In this document: in pieces, positions 9,213-17,087 of the stretch | How the letters are laid out: every line of letters starts with the position of its first letter | How positions within the stretch are numbered: the stretch's first letter is position 1 | From: Pyrinomonadaceae bacterium MAG19_C2-C3 | GTDB taxonomy: Bacteria; Acidobacteriota; Blastocatellia; Pyrinomonadales; Pyrinomonadaceae | NCBI GenBank assembly: GCA_024330265.1 | Contig: JANDLT010000009.1 | Coordinates: 1-64,000, forward strand | Reading direction: 5' to 3' | Length of the DNA stretch: 64,000 bases | Program-made: the position numbers and the translations under genes | Notes under the pieces: generated by a model | Database searches by the model: none | The model's input: the letters and a program-made list of their open reading frames with translations, nothing else | Told to the model about the DNA's origin: nothing

Positions 9213-9890
9213 ATGAGCCGTTCACCGCGAAACTTAAAAGCCGACATCGCCAAAGATAAATCGAATGTCGAGACTAATGCGCCTCTCGAAGCCGAAAGCA
9301 CGCACACCAACCGCGTCGTTGACTTGAAGAAAATCGCGGACGGCGTGCGTCTCATACTCGAAGGCATCGGTGAAGACCCAACACGTTCCGGCTTAATTCG
9401 CACGCCGGAGCGCGTCGCGGAGATGTACGTCGAACTCACCGCCGGAATGCGCGAAGACCCGCAAGCACACGTTCAACCGCTTCCCGGCGACACACACGAC
9501 GAAATGGTTATCGTCAAAGACATCACGCTCGCGTCCGTCTGTGAACATCACCTCGCGCCGTTCGTCGGGCGGTGTCACATCGCGTACATTCCGAAAAATG
9601 GGCGCATCGTCGGTCTTTCAAAACTCGCCCGCTTAACCGAAACCTTCGCCCGTCGTCTTCAAGTCCAAGAACGATTGACGACGGAGATTGCCGATACCTT
9701 GTATCAAGGTCTAAAGCCGCTCGGCGTGATGGTCGTCATCGAAGCCGAACACACCTGCATGACGATTCGCGGAGTGAAAAAACCGGGAGCGCAGACTATC
9801 ACATCCGCGATTCGCGGCTGCTTCAAAGAGGCACGCACGCGCGCCGAAGCGATGGCTCTGCTATTCGGGGGACGGGGGATTGAAAGGTGA
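9213..9890 (+). CDS. folE: GTP cyclohydrolase I
   Basis: Converts GTP to 7,8-dihydroneopterin triphosphate, the first step of tetrahydrofolate synthesis. Hallmarks in the 225 residues are SVCEHHLAPFVGRCHIAYIP (zinc Cys and active-site His residues), GLSKLARL, the QERLT segment and C-terminal MTIRGVKKPGA with the second zinc Cys (HTCM). The first 35 residues are a poorly conserved, charged extension. The last residues GGRGIER are encoded by a heptamer array (CGGGGGA units), so the native C-terminus was probably altered by repeat insertion. An AAAAGGAA ribosome site precedes the ATG. Confidence 0.95.
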   Translation: MSRSPRNLKADIAKDKSNVETNAPLEAESTHTNRVVDLKKIADGVRLILEGIGEDPTRSGLIRTPERVAEMYVELTAGMREDPQAHVQPLPGDTHDEMVIVKDITLASVCEHHLAPFVGRCHIAYIPKNGRIVGLSKLARLTETFARRLQVQERLTTEIADTLYQGLKPLGVMVVIEAEHTCMTIRGVKKPGAQTITSAIRGCFKEARTRAEAMALLFGGRGIER

Positions 9891-10087
9891 AAGTAGAAGG
9901 TAGAAAGTAGAAAGTACTGAACGGACGGAGCGGTCTGTTGATTGAAAACTCGGCGGTGCTTCGGCATCATCGCATGAGAGAAAAATCATTTTTTTATGAC
10001 GGCTTCCGACAACGGCATTTTGACGTGACCAAACACCATGATTGACGACCAAGCACAAACTCCCGACCCTCAACCCCCGACCCCCGA
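9874..10087. repeat. Inverted heptamer arrays spanning the folE-metG junction
   Basis: The left side has CGGGGGA units (about 9876-9890), running into AGGTGAA/AGTAGAA/GGTAGAA/AGTAGAA units (to about 9932). The right side has ACTCCCG, ACCCTCA, ACCCCCG, ACCCCCG units (about 10057-10087), the reverse complement of the CGGGGGA type. The left array encodes the end of FolE, the right array encodes residues 7-17 of MetG. The 147-bp spacer between the two genes has no other recognised feature. Confidence 0.65.
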
Positions 10088-12209
10088 CACCTTTTACGTC
10101 ACGACGCCGATTTATTACGCCAATAGTGCGCCGCATCTAGGTTCGCTCTACACGACGATTATCGCCGACACGCTCGCCCGCTTTCATAAACAGAAGGGAA
10201 GCGAGACATACTTTCTGACCGGCACGGATGAACACGGCGTTAATATCGAACGGCGGGCGATTGAGCGCGGACTTGCGCCGCAAGCATATGTTGATGATGT
10301 GGTCAGGCAATTCAAAGAGTCGTTCGCGCAGTTCGGCGTGGATACCGAACACGGCGGCTACGACATCTTTATGCGGACGACCGCCGCGTTTCATTATCAG
10401 GGCGTGAGTCGGTTGTGGCGCACCGTCCGCGCGGCGCGCACGCCTAAAGGGAACGAACCGATTTACAAGAATTTTTATGAAGGCTGGTTCTGCGCGGCGT
10501 GCGCGGCGTTCAAAACCGAAGATGAATACAGCAAGCCTGAAAGCGATGAAGACGCGCCGCGTTGTCTCGTTCATCTGACCGCTCTCGACCGCGTGGCGGA
10601 AGAAAGTTACTTCTTCCGTTTGTCCGATTACGCCGACACGCTCATCGAACTTTACGAAGCCAAGCCTTCTTTGATTCAACCCGAAGCGCGTCGCAACGAA
10701 GTCTTGAGTTTCTTGCGCTCCGGCTTGCAGGATTTATCAATCTCGCGCCTCGTCTCGTCCAACAGTTGGGGCATACCCGTTCCCGATGACGCGACGCACA
10801 CGATTTATGTTTGGTTCGATGCCTTATCGAACTACATCACCGCCATCGGCTACGGCAACGAAGAACGCGAGACGGTCGCGGGTTTTGAAAAATACTGGCA
10901 GCACGTCACGCACCTTGTCGGCAAAGATATACTCCGTTTTCACACCGTCTACTGGCATTCGTTTCTGCTTGCCGCAGGATTGCCGTTGCCCGAAGTCGTC
11001 TATGCACACGGGATGTTGCTCGACCGCGACGGGCGCAAGATGGGCAAGACGCTCGGCAACACGATTGAACTCGACATCTTGCACAAGCATTTTACAAACG
11101 ACGCGATACGTTATTTTTGTCTTCGTGAAGTCGTGTTCGGTCAAGACGGGCGCGTCGGTTATGAAGCGATGATTGACCGCACGAACAGCGACCTTGCCAG
11201 CGGACTCGGCAATCTCGCCGCGCGCACCTTGACGATGATTAACCGTTACTGCGGCGGTATCATCCCTAACGGAGAATTGAAAGAAGCGGACTACATACAC
11301 GCGCGTCGCGCCGGAGTTCAACCCGACGCGCTCGAACTCGCTTCGACGGTTGAACTCGCCCGCGACCAGTACGTTCAACTTTTCGAGTCGTATCAATTCA
11401 GCCGCGCCTTGGAAGTCGCGTGGAGCATCATTGCGCGCATTGATAAATTCATCTCCGACGCGAAACCTTGGGAATTGGCGAAGGATGAAACGCAACGCCA
11501 AACCTTGAACGTCGTGCTGTATCGCGCGGCGGAAACCCTGCGCTGGCTCGCCGTCTTACTCGCGCCCGTGATGCCCGACGCGACCGATGCCCTGTGGCGT
11601 CAACTCGGTTTAAGTATGGATTCAACGACGCACGCGCACCGCATCAACCCGCGTTCGCTCAAGTGGAACGGATTGACGGAAGGAACGAAAATCAACGCAT
11701 CTGAAGCCATTTTCCCGCGCCTCGATAAAACTAAAATTATGAACGACATCGAAACCGACATCACATCAAACCAAACCGCCGCGCCGCCAACGGAAACAAC
11801 TTCAGCAATCGCTGAAGATAAAAGCGCATTGCCATCATCGCCCGCATCATCTGCCGATGCGCTTCCCGAAGGCGTCGCTTCCTTCATCACGATTGATGAT
11901 TTCATTAAAGTCGAAATGCGCGTCGGTCAAATCCTAACCGCCGAACGTGTGCCGAAAGCCGACAAACTTTTGCGCTTCACGGTTGACGTTGGCGAAAGCG
12001 AACCGCGCCAGATTCTCGCCGGAATCGCGGAATACTACGAACCCGAAACGCTCATCGGTCGCCGCATCGCCGTCGTCTCGAACCTCGCTCCGCGCAAACT
12101 TCGCGGCTTTGAATCGCAAGGCATGGTTCTCGCCGCATCGGTCGAAGGCGGGCGTCCCGTCCTCGCCACCTTCACCGAAGACGTTCCGAACGGCGCGAGG
12201 CTGAAATAG
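10038..12209 (+). CDS. metG: Methionyl-tRNA synthetase with C-terminal tRNA-binding domain
   Basis: Class I synthetase for tRNA-Met, 723 residues. The HIGH equivalent is PHLGS, the KMSKS equivalent is KMGKT in DGRKMGKTLG, the zinc knuckle region has FCAACAAF, and VWFDALSNY is diagnostic. After a Ala/Pro/Ser/Thr-rich linker around 570-610 comes an EMAPII/Trbp111-type OB domain (IDDFIKVEMRVGQI, RKLRGFESQGM) that aids tRNA binding and dimerisation. The N-terminal residues MIDDQAQTPDPQPPTPD are repeat-encoded and precede the usual start of homology at FYVTTPIYY. No clear ribosome site precedes 10038. Confidence 0.95.
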   Translation: MIDDQAQTPDPQPPTPDTFYVTTPIYYANSAPHLGSLYTTIIADTLARFHKQKGSETYFLTGTDEHGVNIERRAIERGLAPQAYVDDVVRQFKESFAQFGVDTEHGGYDIFMRTTAAFHYQGVSRLWRTVRAARTPKGNEPIYKNFYEGWFCAACAAFKTEDEYSKPESDEDAPRCLVHLTALDRVAEESYFFRLSDYADTLIELYEAKPSLIQPEARRNEVLSFLRSGLQDLSISRLVSSNSWGIPVPDDATHTIYVWFDALSNYITAIGYGNEERETVAGFEKYWQHVTHLVGKDILRFHTVYWHSFLLAAGLPLPEVVYAHGMLLDRDGRKMGKTLGNTIELDILHKHFTNDAIRYFCLREVVFGQDGRVGYEAMIDRTNSDLASGLGNLAARTLTMINRYCGGIIPNGELKEADYIHARRAGVQPDALELASTVELARDQYVQLFESYQFSRALEVAWSIIARIDKFISDAKPWELAKDETQRQTLNVVLYRAAETLRWLAVLLAPVMPDATDALWRQLGLSMDSTTHAHRINPRSLKWNGLTEGTKINASEAIFPRLDKTKIMNDIETDITSNQTAAPPTETTSAIAEDKSALPSSPASSADALPEGVASFITIDDFIKVEMRVGQILTAERVPKADKLLRFTVDVGESEPRQILAGIAEYYEPETLIGRRIAVVSNLAPRKLRGFESQGMVLAASVEGGRPVLATFTEDVPNGARLK

Positions 12210-12210
12210 C

Positions 12211-12712
12211 TAAATAGTGGATAACTATGCCGCTTCGCTGATTTGTAGGCTGGAAAAGCAATGTCGAGAAACTTCAAATATACCGCTTTGTGCGTTTCTA
12301 TTTTCCTATTTGTGCTTACAGTAGGAACTTGGATAAAGGTGCGGTTAGATTTAACAGATGGAGAAGTCGAACAGCTAATCAAGTCTGAAGTTCCTGATGG
12401 CGCGAGCAAGTCCCAAGTGCGGGCGTTTCTTGATGCTCATCAGATTGGTTATTCAGATTATGTGAGGTATCGTCAAACAAATCCTAAACAAGATACCGAC
12501 TTCCAAAGCGAAAAGCTCAAGGACAAGGCGCATCTCATCGAAGGTTACATTTTTGCAGACATACGAAGTTGCGGAAGATGGACTTTTTTCATGTGTGACA
12601 TCTACATAACCTTCTATTTCGATGCCGGAGGAAATATGGTTGCGTATCAAGTGAAAGCAGTCCAAGACGGACCGTAAAGCAACCTGCTTCACTATCAACT
12701 ATGCACTATGTT
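12211..12712. repeat. Inverted heptamer remnants flanking a small gene
   Basis: At 12211-12226 units of AATAGTG/GATAACT appear; at 12689-12712 the inverted form TTCACTA/TCAACTA/TGCACTA is found. Both are variants of the GTGGATA heptamer seen at 30738-30810. They bracket the small gene at 12261-12677. The ATG of the following tatD gene (12708) lies inside the last right-hand unit. Confidence 0.5.
12261..12677 (+). CDS. Small membrane-anchored protein of unknown function
   Basis: A 138-residue protein I do not recognise. Residues 8-26 (LCVSIFLFVLTVGTW region) form an N-terminal membrane anchor or uncleaved signal; the rest is a soluble, presumably periplasmic domain with three cysteines in C..C pattern RSCGRWTFFMCD. 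The segment VPDGASKSQVRAFLD resembles the start of small lipoprotein/BLIP-like repeats in which a calcium-free helix packs on a sheet, but that is only an impression. Codon use is more AT-rich than in metG and tatD on either side. It is bracketed by inverted heptamers, which suggests a separately acquired cassette. Confidence 0.6.
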   Translation: MSRNFKYTALCVSIFLFVLTVGTWIKVRLDLTDGEVEQLIKSEVPDGASKSQVRAFLDAHQIGYSDYVRYRQTNPKQDTDFQSEKLKDKAHLIEGYIFADIRSCGRWTFFMCDIYITFYFDAGGNMVAYQVKAVQDGP

Positions 12713-13508
12713 CACCGATTCTCATTCCCACATTGACGCACAAGAGTTCGACGTTGACCGCGCGGATGTTTTGCGGCGGGCGCGTGCGGCGGGTGTTGAA
12801 ACTGTGGTCGTCATCGGCACGGGCGACCCGCATAGCGGCAACCTTGAGCGCGCGGTGTGGATGGCGGAGACTTACGCCGATGCGGGTGACGAGATGCCCG
12901 CTTTGTTTGCGACGGTCGGCGTGCATCCGCACGATGCGCTTTTGTATGACGAGGCGGCGGAAGTGAAGTTGATTAAGTTGGTGAGTGAGAACAAGCGCGT
13001 CATCGCGTGGGGTGAAATCGGTTTGGATTATCACTATGACAATTCGCCGCGTGACGTTCAAAAGGAAGTCTTTATCCAGCAGTTAAGATTGGCGCGTGAA
13101 GTGAATTTGCCCGTTATCATCCATACGCGCGAAGCCGAAGCGGACACTGCCGCGACGCTCGAAAGAGAATGCGCGGGCGGCGAAAGGGCGGGCGTGATGC
13201 ACTGCTTTAGCGGCGACGCGAGGTTTGCGGAACGAATGCTCGAACTCGGATTTATGATTTCATTTGCGGGCAACATCACGTTTCGCAAAGCCGAAAGTTT
13301 GCGCGAAGTCGTGAAGATTGTTCCGCTTGAGCGTATGTTGATTGAAACCGACGCGCCGTATCTCGCGCCCGTGCCTTTGCGTGGGCGACGCAATGAACCC
13401 GCGAATGTCACGGAAACCGCGCGCCTCATCGCGGAGCTAAGAGGCGTGACGATTGAAGAAATCGGAAGGGCGACGACGGCGAATTTTCATCGCTTCTTTC
13501 GATGTTGA
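12708..13508 (+). CDS. tatD: TatD-family metal-dependent DNase/hydrolase
   Basis: A 266-residue TIM-barrel metallohydrolase. The metal ligands are visible: HSHID at residues 5-9, Glu in AWGEIGLDYH, His in PVIIHTREAE, His in MHCFSGD and Asp in IETDAPYLAP, followed by the family signature RGRRNEPANV. TatD/YcfH proteins act as 3'-5' exonucleases or D-aminoacyl-tRNA hydrolase-like enzymes in quality control. It follows metG at a distance, and metG-tatD association is common in bacteria. No Shine-Dalgarno sequence precedes the ATG, which sits within a heptamer repeat. Confidence 0.9.
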   Translation: MFTDSHSHIDAQEFDVDRADVLRRARAAGVETVVVIGTGDPHSGNLERAVWMAETYADAGDEMPALFATVGVHPHDALLYDEAAEVKLIKLVSENKRVIAWGEIGLDYHYDNSPRDVQKEVFIQQLRLAREVNLPVIIHTREAEADTAATLERECAGGERAGVMHCFSGDARFAERMLELGFMISFAGNITFRKAESLREVVKIVPLERMLIETDAPYLAPVPLRGRRNEPANVTETARLIAELRGVTIEEIGRATTANFHRFFRC

Positions 13509-13511
13509 GGC

Positions 13512-13592
13512 GATGTTGAAAGTCGGCGGATGCGGTTCGTGAGAAGCTTCGTTTTCTCATCATCACCCTGACTTTCAATCTCTAACATCTTG
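13512..13592. repeat. Inverted repeat downstream of tatD
   Basis: GTTGAAAGTC (about 13515-13524) pairs with GACTTTCAATC (about 13570-13580), and the centre holds GAGAA-gcttcgtt-TTCTC. GATGTTGA is repeated in tandem at the left edge. It begins within a few bases of the tatD stop and could act as a transcript-end structure. It resembles the other stop-codon-adjacent hairpins in the window. Confidence 0.5.
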
Positions 13593-13662
13593 CCGTCAGT
13601 TGATGTTATGCTGCATCGGTAAGGCAAGTGAATATCTTAACAAGCGAATACAATCCAACATC

Positions 13663-14160
13663 ATGGCACAGCAAAACACCTTCGACATCGTATCGGAAAT
13701 TGACCGCGCCGAAGTCACCAACGCGATAAATCAGACGATGAAAGAAGTCTCTCAACGCTTCGACTTCAAGGGCAGCGATGCCGCCGTCAATCTCGAAAAG
13801 GATTCGTTGATTTTAACGGCGGAAGATGAAACCAAGTTGCGAAACATGAACGACATTTTGCAACAGAAACTCGTGCGGCGCGGCGTCCCGCTCAAAGCTT
13901 TCGACTACGGCGACGCGCAGGCGGCGGGCGGCGGAACGGTGCGTCAAGAAGTCGCCATTCAACAGGGCATCCCGACGGACAAGGCAAAGGAAATCGTCAA
14001 GTTTATTAAAGACTCGAAAGCCAAAGTTCAAGCCGCGATTCAAGGCGACGTGGTGCGTATCGCGGGACGCGACCGCGATGTTTTGCAAGAAGTCATCACT
14101 CTGCTTAAAACCAAAGACTTCGGAATTGATATGCAGTTCACCAACTATCGCTCCAACTGA
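13663..14160 (+). CDS. yajQ: YajQ-family nucleotide-binding protein
   Basis: A 165-residue protein of the YajQ/DUF520 family, some members of which bind cyclic di-GMP and act with transcription factors. The product begins MAQQNTFDIVSEIDRAEVTN and has RFDFKGSDAAV, RGVPLKAFDYG and the C-terminal DFGIDMQFTNYR, all characteristic. An in-frame upstream codon at 13600 exists, but its extra 21 residues do not look like the family; the ATG at 13663 matches the conserved N-terminus. No nearby diguanylate cyclase is visible. Confidence 0.93.
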   Translation: MAQQNTFDIVSEIDRAEVTNAINQTMKEVSQRFDFKGSDAAVNLEKDSLILTAEDETKLRNMNDILQQKLVRRGVPLKAFDYGDAQAAGGGTVRQEVAIQQGIPTDKAKEIVKFIKDSKAKVQAAIQGDVVRIAGRDRDVLQEVITLLKTKDFGIDMQFTNYRSN

Positions 14161-14209
14161 TTTCCTAAACCGCTTTTCACATTTTAGTTCGCGCCGAAGC
14201 TGTCACTTT

Positions 14210-15238
14210 ATGCTGTCGAAAAGCAACACTATCTTGATTGACGAACCGCAACTTAAAACGGCGCAGCGCGTCTTCAACATCATCGGTGAAGAACTCGCGG
14301 CGGTCGAAGCCGAGTTTGCGCGACAGGCGAAGTCGAACGTCCAAGTCGTTTCCTACATAGGGGAATACTTGCGCGCGTCGGGTGGTAAGCGCGTGCGTCC
14401 GGCGTTGTTGTTGTTGGCGGTCAACGCGAGCGGCGGCGATGCGCGAAGTTATAACGTCGTGCGGATGGCGGTCGTGATGGAGATGTTACACACCGCGACG
14501 CTGGTTCACGACGACATCATTGACAACGCCGAAACCAGACGCGGAGCCAGTTCGGTCAACGCCCGTTTCGGCAATCAAACGGCGGTCTTGATGGGCGACT
14601 GGCTTTACATGTCGGCGTTTGAAACGAGTCTCCGCGAACGCAGTTTGGGCGTGCTTGATATTCTGACTTCCGTGACGCGCAAGATGGTCGAAGGCGAGCT
14701 GATGCAACTGACGCAACTCGGCAGCGTGGATACGACCGAAAGCGAATACTTCCGTATTCTCGAATGCAAAACCGCGTACCTGTTCAGTGCGTGTTGTGAA
14801 ATCGGCGCGATGCTCGGAGCGGGCGAAAACGACAGGGGTGCGCGCGTCGCCCTGCGTGATTTCGGAATGCGACTCGGCGCGGCGTTTCAACTTATTGACG
14901 ACGTACTCGATTTCACACGCACCACTGACGAACTAGGCAAACCGGCGGGTGCGGACTTGCTCGAAGGCAAGGTCACACTGCCGGTAATCTATCTGCTGGA
15001 AGCTAAACCGGAATGGCGCAAAGCAGTGCAAGACATCGTGGTGCGCGGCGATTATCTCGAAACCTCACGCGAAGAATTATGCGATGCGGCAGAAAGCTGC
15101 GGCGCGATTGAACGTGCGCGTCGTCGTGCCGTCGCGGTCGCGGAAGCGGCGCGCGAAGCACTCACACAACTGGGCGCGTCGAAGTACCGCGACGCCCTCG
15201 CCGCGATGCCGGAGTTTATCGTCGAACGAGAAAGCTGA
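14210..15238 (+). CDS. Polyprenyl (octaprenyl/heptaprenyl-type) diphosphate synthase
   Basis: A 342-residue trans-isoprenyl diphosphate synthase making the long prenyl tail of quinones or related lipids. The first Asp-rich motif is LVHDDIIDNAETRRG, the second is QLIDDVLDF followed by GKPAGADL, and GGKRVRPALLLLA binds substrate. Lengths and motifs match the IspB/HepT class, but product chain length cannot be read from sequence. The frame stays open upstream into yajQ; the ATG at 14210 gives a normal N-terminus and a 49-bp gap. A heptamer hairpin begins directly after its TGA. Confidence 0.9.
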   Translation: MLSKSNTILIDEPQLKTAQRVFNIIGEELAAVEAEFARQAKSNVQVVSYIGEYLRASGGKRVRPALLLLAVNASGGDARSYNVVRMAVVMEMLHTATLVHDDIIDNAETRRGASSVNARFGNQTAVLMGDWLYMSAFETSLRERSLGVLDILTSVTRKMVEGELMQLTQLGSVDTTESEYFRILECKTAYLFSACCEIGAMLGAGENDRGARVALRDFGMRLGAAFQLIDDVLDFTRTTDELGKPAGADLLEGKVTLPVIYLLEAKPEWRKAVQDIVVRGDYLETSREELCDAAESCGAIERARRRAVAVAEAAREALTQLGASKYRDALAAMPEFIVERES

Positions 15239-15240
15239 AC

Positions 15241-15325
15241 AGGAGCCAGAAGTCAGAAGCCAGAAGCCAGAATGAAGACAAAAAGCGGAACGTGTTTTAT
15301 TCTGACTCCTGACTCCTGACTTCTC
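15241..15325. repeat. Heptamer-array hairpin, CAGGAGT/CAGAAGC type (copy 1)
   Basis: Tandem heptamers (AGGAGCC, AGAAGTC, AGAAGCC, AGAAGCC) run into a core GAATGAAGACA, a short loop, TGTTTTATTC, and then the inverted heptamers TGACTCC, TGACTCC, TGACTTC. The whole forms one long hairpin. The same core and heptamer family recur at 46243-46332. In both copies the array begins within a few bases of a TGA stop codon on the sense strand. Confidence 0.85.
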
Positions 15326-15335
15326 ACTTAAAATC

Positions 15336-16007
15336 ATGCCTGACGAAGACCTTTTTGCGACTTTAAGAGAGAGCTTGCGGCAGACGCGCACGACGCGGGC
15401 GCGGCGTGCGGCGCGGTTGGCTGAAATCGAGTTGGAAGCCGACAGGTTGCGCGTCGAGATTTCCGAACTGGATGAATTAGAAGGGCGCACGCGGCAATCT
15501 TGGCGACGCCTGATGGATTCCGAAATCGGTGTCGAGCCGCTTGTTTCAACTCCCACAGACCGCGACATCGAAGCCGCTTTACAACACGACGCGGCGCGCG
15601 AACGTGCCGCCTTCAACCCGCCGCCGAATCCCTATAACGCGCCCGCGTACCCGAATCAATTTAACGAACAATACGCGGGCGAAGGAGGATACGCGCGAAC
15701 CGCGTCGCCGCCAATCGAGAAGATACCGCGCGTCGAGAATCCGCCTTTGCGCTCCGATGTCGAACCGACGAGCGACCGTTTCTTTGACCGCACGATTCCA
15801 CAGGCGACGGCGATGATTTTGCGCGAAGAAGGAAGGGCGTTGCACGTCAACGAACTCTACAATCGCCTGCTTGACGGCGGGTTTAATTTCACCGGGCAGA
15901 ACCCGACTATCAGCATCGCCGTTTCGCTTAATCGCAATCGTCGCTTTCGCAAAGTCGCGCCCGGTACTTTCGATTTGACGATTCGTGACGTGGCGCAGGT
16001 TTCGTGA
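15336..16007 (+). CDS. Coiled-coil protein with C-terminal HARE-HTH-like winged helix
   Basis: A 223-residue protein. Residues 5-60 are Arg/Glu/Leu-rich and probably a coiled coil (REIELEADRLRVEISELDE-like heptads); residues 70-140 are Pro/Asn/Tyr-rich and likely disordered; residues 150-215 (ATAMILREEGRALHVNELYN, then FNFTGQNPTISIAVSLNRN) resemble the HARE-HTH winged helix found in RNA polymerase delta, ASXL proteins and restriction-linked proteins. It may bind DNA or a transcription complex. The domain match is by eye. It stands alone between the prenyl synthase and a ferredoxin-like gene. Confidence 0.65.
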   Translation: MPDEDLFATLRESLRQTRTTRARRAARLAEIELEADRLRVEISELDELEGRTRQSWRRLMDSEIGVEPLVSTPTDRDIEAALQHDAARERAAFNPPPNPYNAPAYPNQFNEQYAGEGGYARTASPPIEKIPRVENPPLRSDVEPTSDRFFDRTIPQATAMILREEGRALHVNELYNRLLDGGFNFTGQNPTISIAVSLNRNRRFRKVAPGTFDLTIRDVAQVS

Positions 16008-16046
16008 ATGGTTTGAAATATAAAATTGGAAGGGACGCGGGCGAGT

Positions 16047-16382
16047 ATGTCCCGACTTGAAAAAGTGGCGACGCACATACTTGTGTGTCGCCATAAATCT
16101 TGTGAAAAAGCGGATGCGCGCGAAGTCGTGAAAGAGATGCGCGCGACGCTCAAGGAACACGGCTGGCGGCGGCGCGTGATGATTTCAAACGTCGGCTGTC
16201 TTGACCAGTGTTCGCACGCCGCGATTGTCTGCGTCTATCCGCAAGGCGTGTGGTACGAAAGGGTTGACAGGGAAACGGCGCGCGAGATAATCGAAGAACA
16301 CGTTATCAAAAAGATTCCGCTCAAACGGCATCTGCTTCACGATTTGAACCATGCGGAAGACAATCAAATTAGCGACGATTAA
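16047..16382 (+). CDS. (2Fe-2S) thioredoxin-like ferredoxin
   Basis: A 111-residue protein of the thioredoxin-fold 2Fe-2S family. Four cysteines fit the cluster pattern: Cys in ILVCRHKSCEK and in VGCLDQCSHAA, followed by the typical PQGVWYERVD. Such proteins carry electrons or, as in NuoE-like and Shethna-type relatives, stabilise partners. The ATG at 16047 has GGAAGGGA 11 bases upstream; a TTG 21 bases earlier is possible. The last 15 residues are acidic. It is followed closely by the phosphoesterase gene on the same strand. Confidence 0.8.
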   Translation: MSRLEKVATHILVCRHKSCEKADAREVVKEMRATLKEHGWRRRVMISNVGCLDQCSHAAIVCVYPQGVWYERVDRETAREIIEEHVIKKIPLKRHLLHDLNHAEDNQISDD

Positions 16383-16403
16383 ACGAATAACCTCGAACAG
16401 CAA

Positions 16404-17087
16404 ATGATAAAGCGCACCATCATCGTTGGTGATATTCACGGTTGCTATGTCGAGTTGAACGATCTGTTCGAGTTGATTCAACTAACAGCGAATGACCGCG
16501 TGATTGCGGTCGGTGATTTAATCGTCAAAGGCACGGATAGCGCGGCGGTCTTAAATCGTTTCATCGAAGACGAACGCTTTTCTTCTGTCATCGGCAATCA
16601 CGATTTGGGTGTTCTCAATCACTGGCGCGGGCATGGCAAAGTCAAGCGACAACAAGCCGCGTGTGCCGAAGAATTAAGCGGCGATAAAGCGAGATTTGAA
16701 ACTTATCTGGCGGCGTTGCCGAAGCTTATCGAACTTGAAAATCACATTATCGTTCACGCGGGTTTGCGCCCCCGTGTGGAACTTCAGAATCAATCGCTCC
16801 AAGACTGCACGGAACTAAGAACGCTCGGCGAAGACCACACCAGCCGCGAAGGGCTTGCGTGGTACGAAGTTTATCGGGGCGTGAAGCCCGTTGTGTTCGG
16901 TCACTGGGCGGGTACGCAAGTGCGCCGCCCGCAACTTAAACCCGAATGTGCGACGGGCATTGATACCGGATGCGTTTATGGCAATCGCTTGACCGCGTAC
17001 ATCCTCGAATCGGGCGAACTGCCGAGCGTTCCGGCACGGGCGATGTATGAAAAACCAAAGAAGCCGATTGACAACGACGCTCATTGA
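16404..17087 (+). CDS. Calcineurin-like metallophosphoesterase
   Basis: A 227-residue metallophosphatase of the PPP/ApaH/PrpE type. The metal-binding signatures appear in order: GDIHGCY near residue 8, VGDLIVKG near 36, GNHDLG near 61, HAGLRP near 116 and FGHWAG near 167, then GIDTGCVYG. This set is shared by serine/threonine phosphatases and diadenosine tetraphosphatases, and substrate cannot be chosen from sequence alone. It starts 21 bp after the 2Fe-2S gene and is followed by a 314-bp gap filled with palindromes. Confidence 0.85.
   Translation: MIKRTIIVGDIHGCYVELNDLFELIQLTANDRVIAVGDLIVKGTDSAAVLNRFIEDERFSSVIGNHDLGVLNHWRGHGKVKRQQAACAEELSGDKARFETYLAALPKLIELENHIIVHAGLRPRVELQNQSLQDCTELRTLGEDHTSREGLAWYEVYRGVKPVVFGHWAGTQVRRPQLKPECATGIDTGCVYGNRLTAYILESGELPSVPARAMYEKPKKPIDNDAH

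Noticed and set aside
10824-11501. Antisense frames opposite metG (also 10137-10679)
   Set aside because: metG is unambiguous on the plus strand; the opposite frames show no domain and are Arg/Val-rich shadows.
14078-14209. N-terminal extension of the prenyl synthase into yajQ
   Set aside because: The 44 extra residues overlap the yajQ coding sequence in another frame and lack similarity to the family; the ATG at 14210 gives the usual N-terminus.
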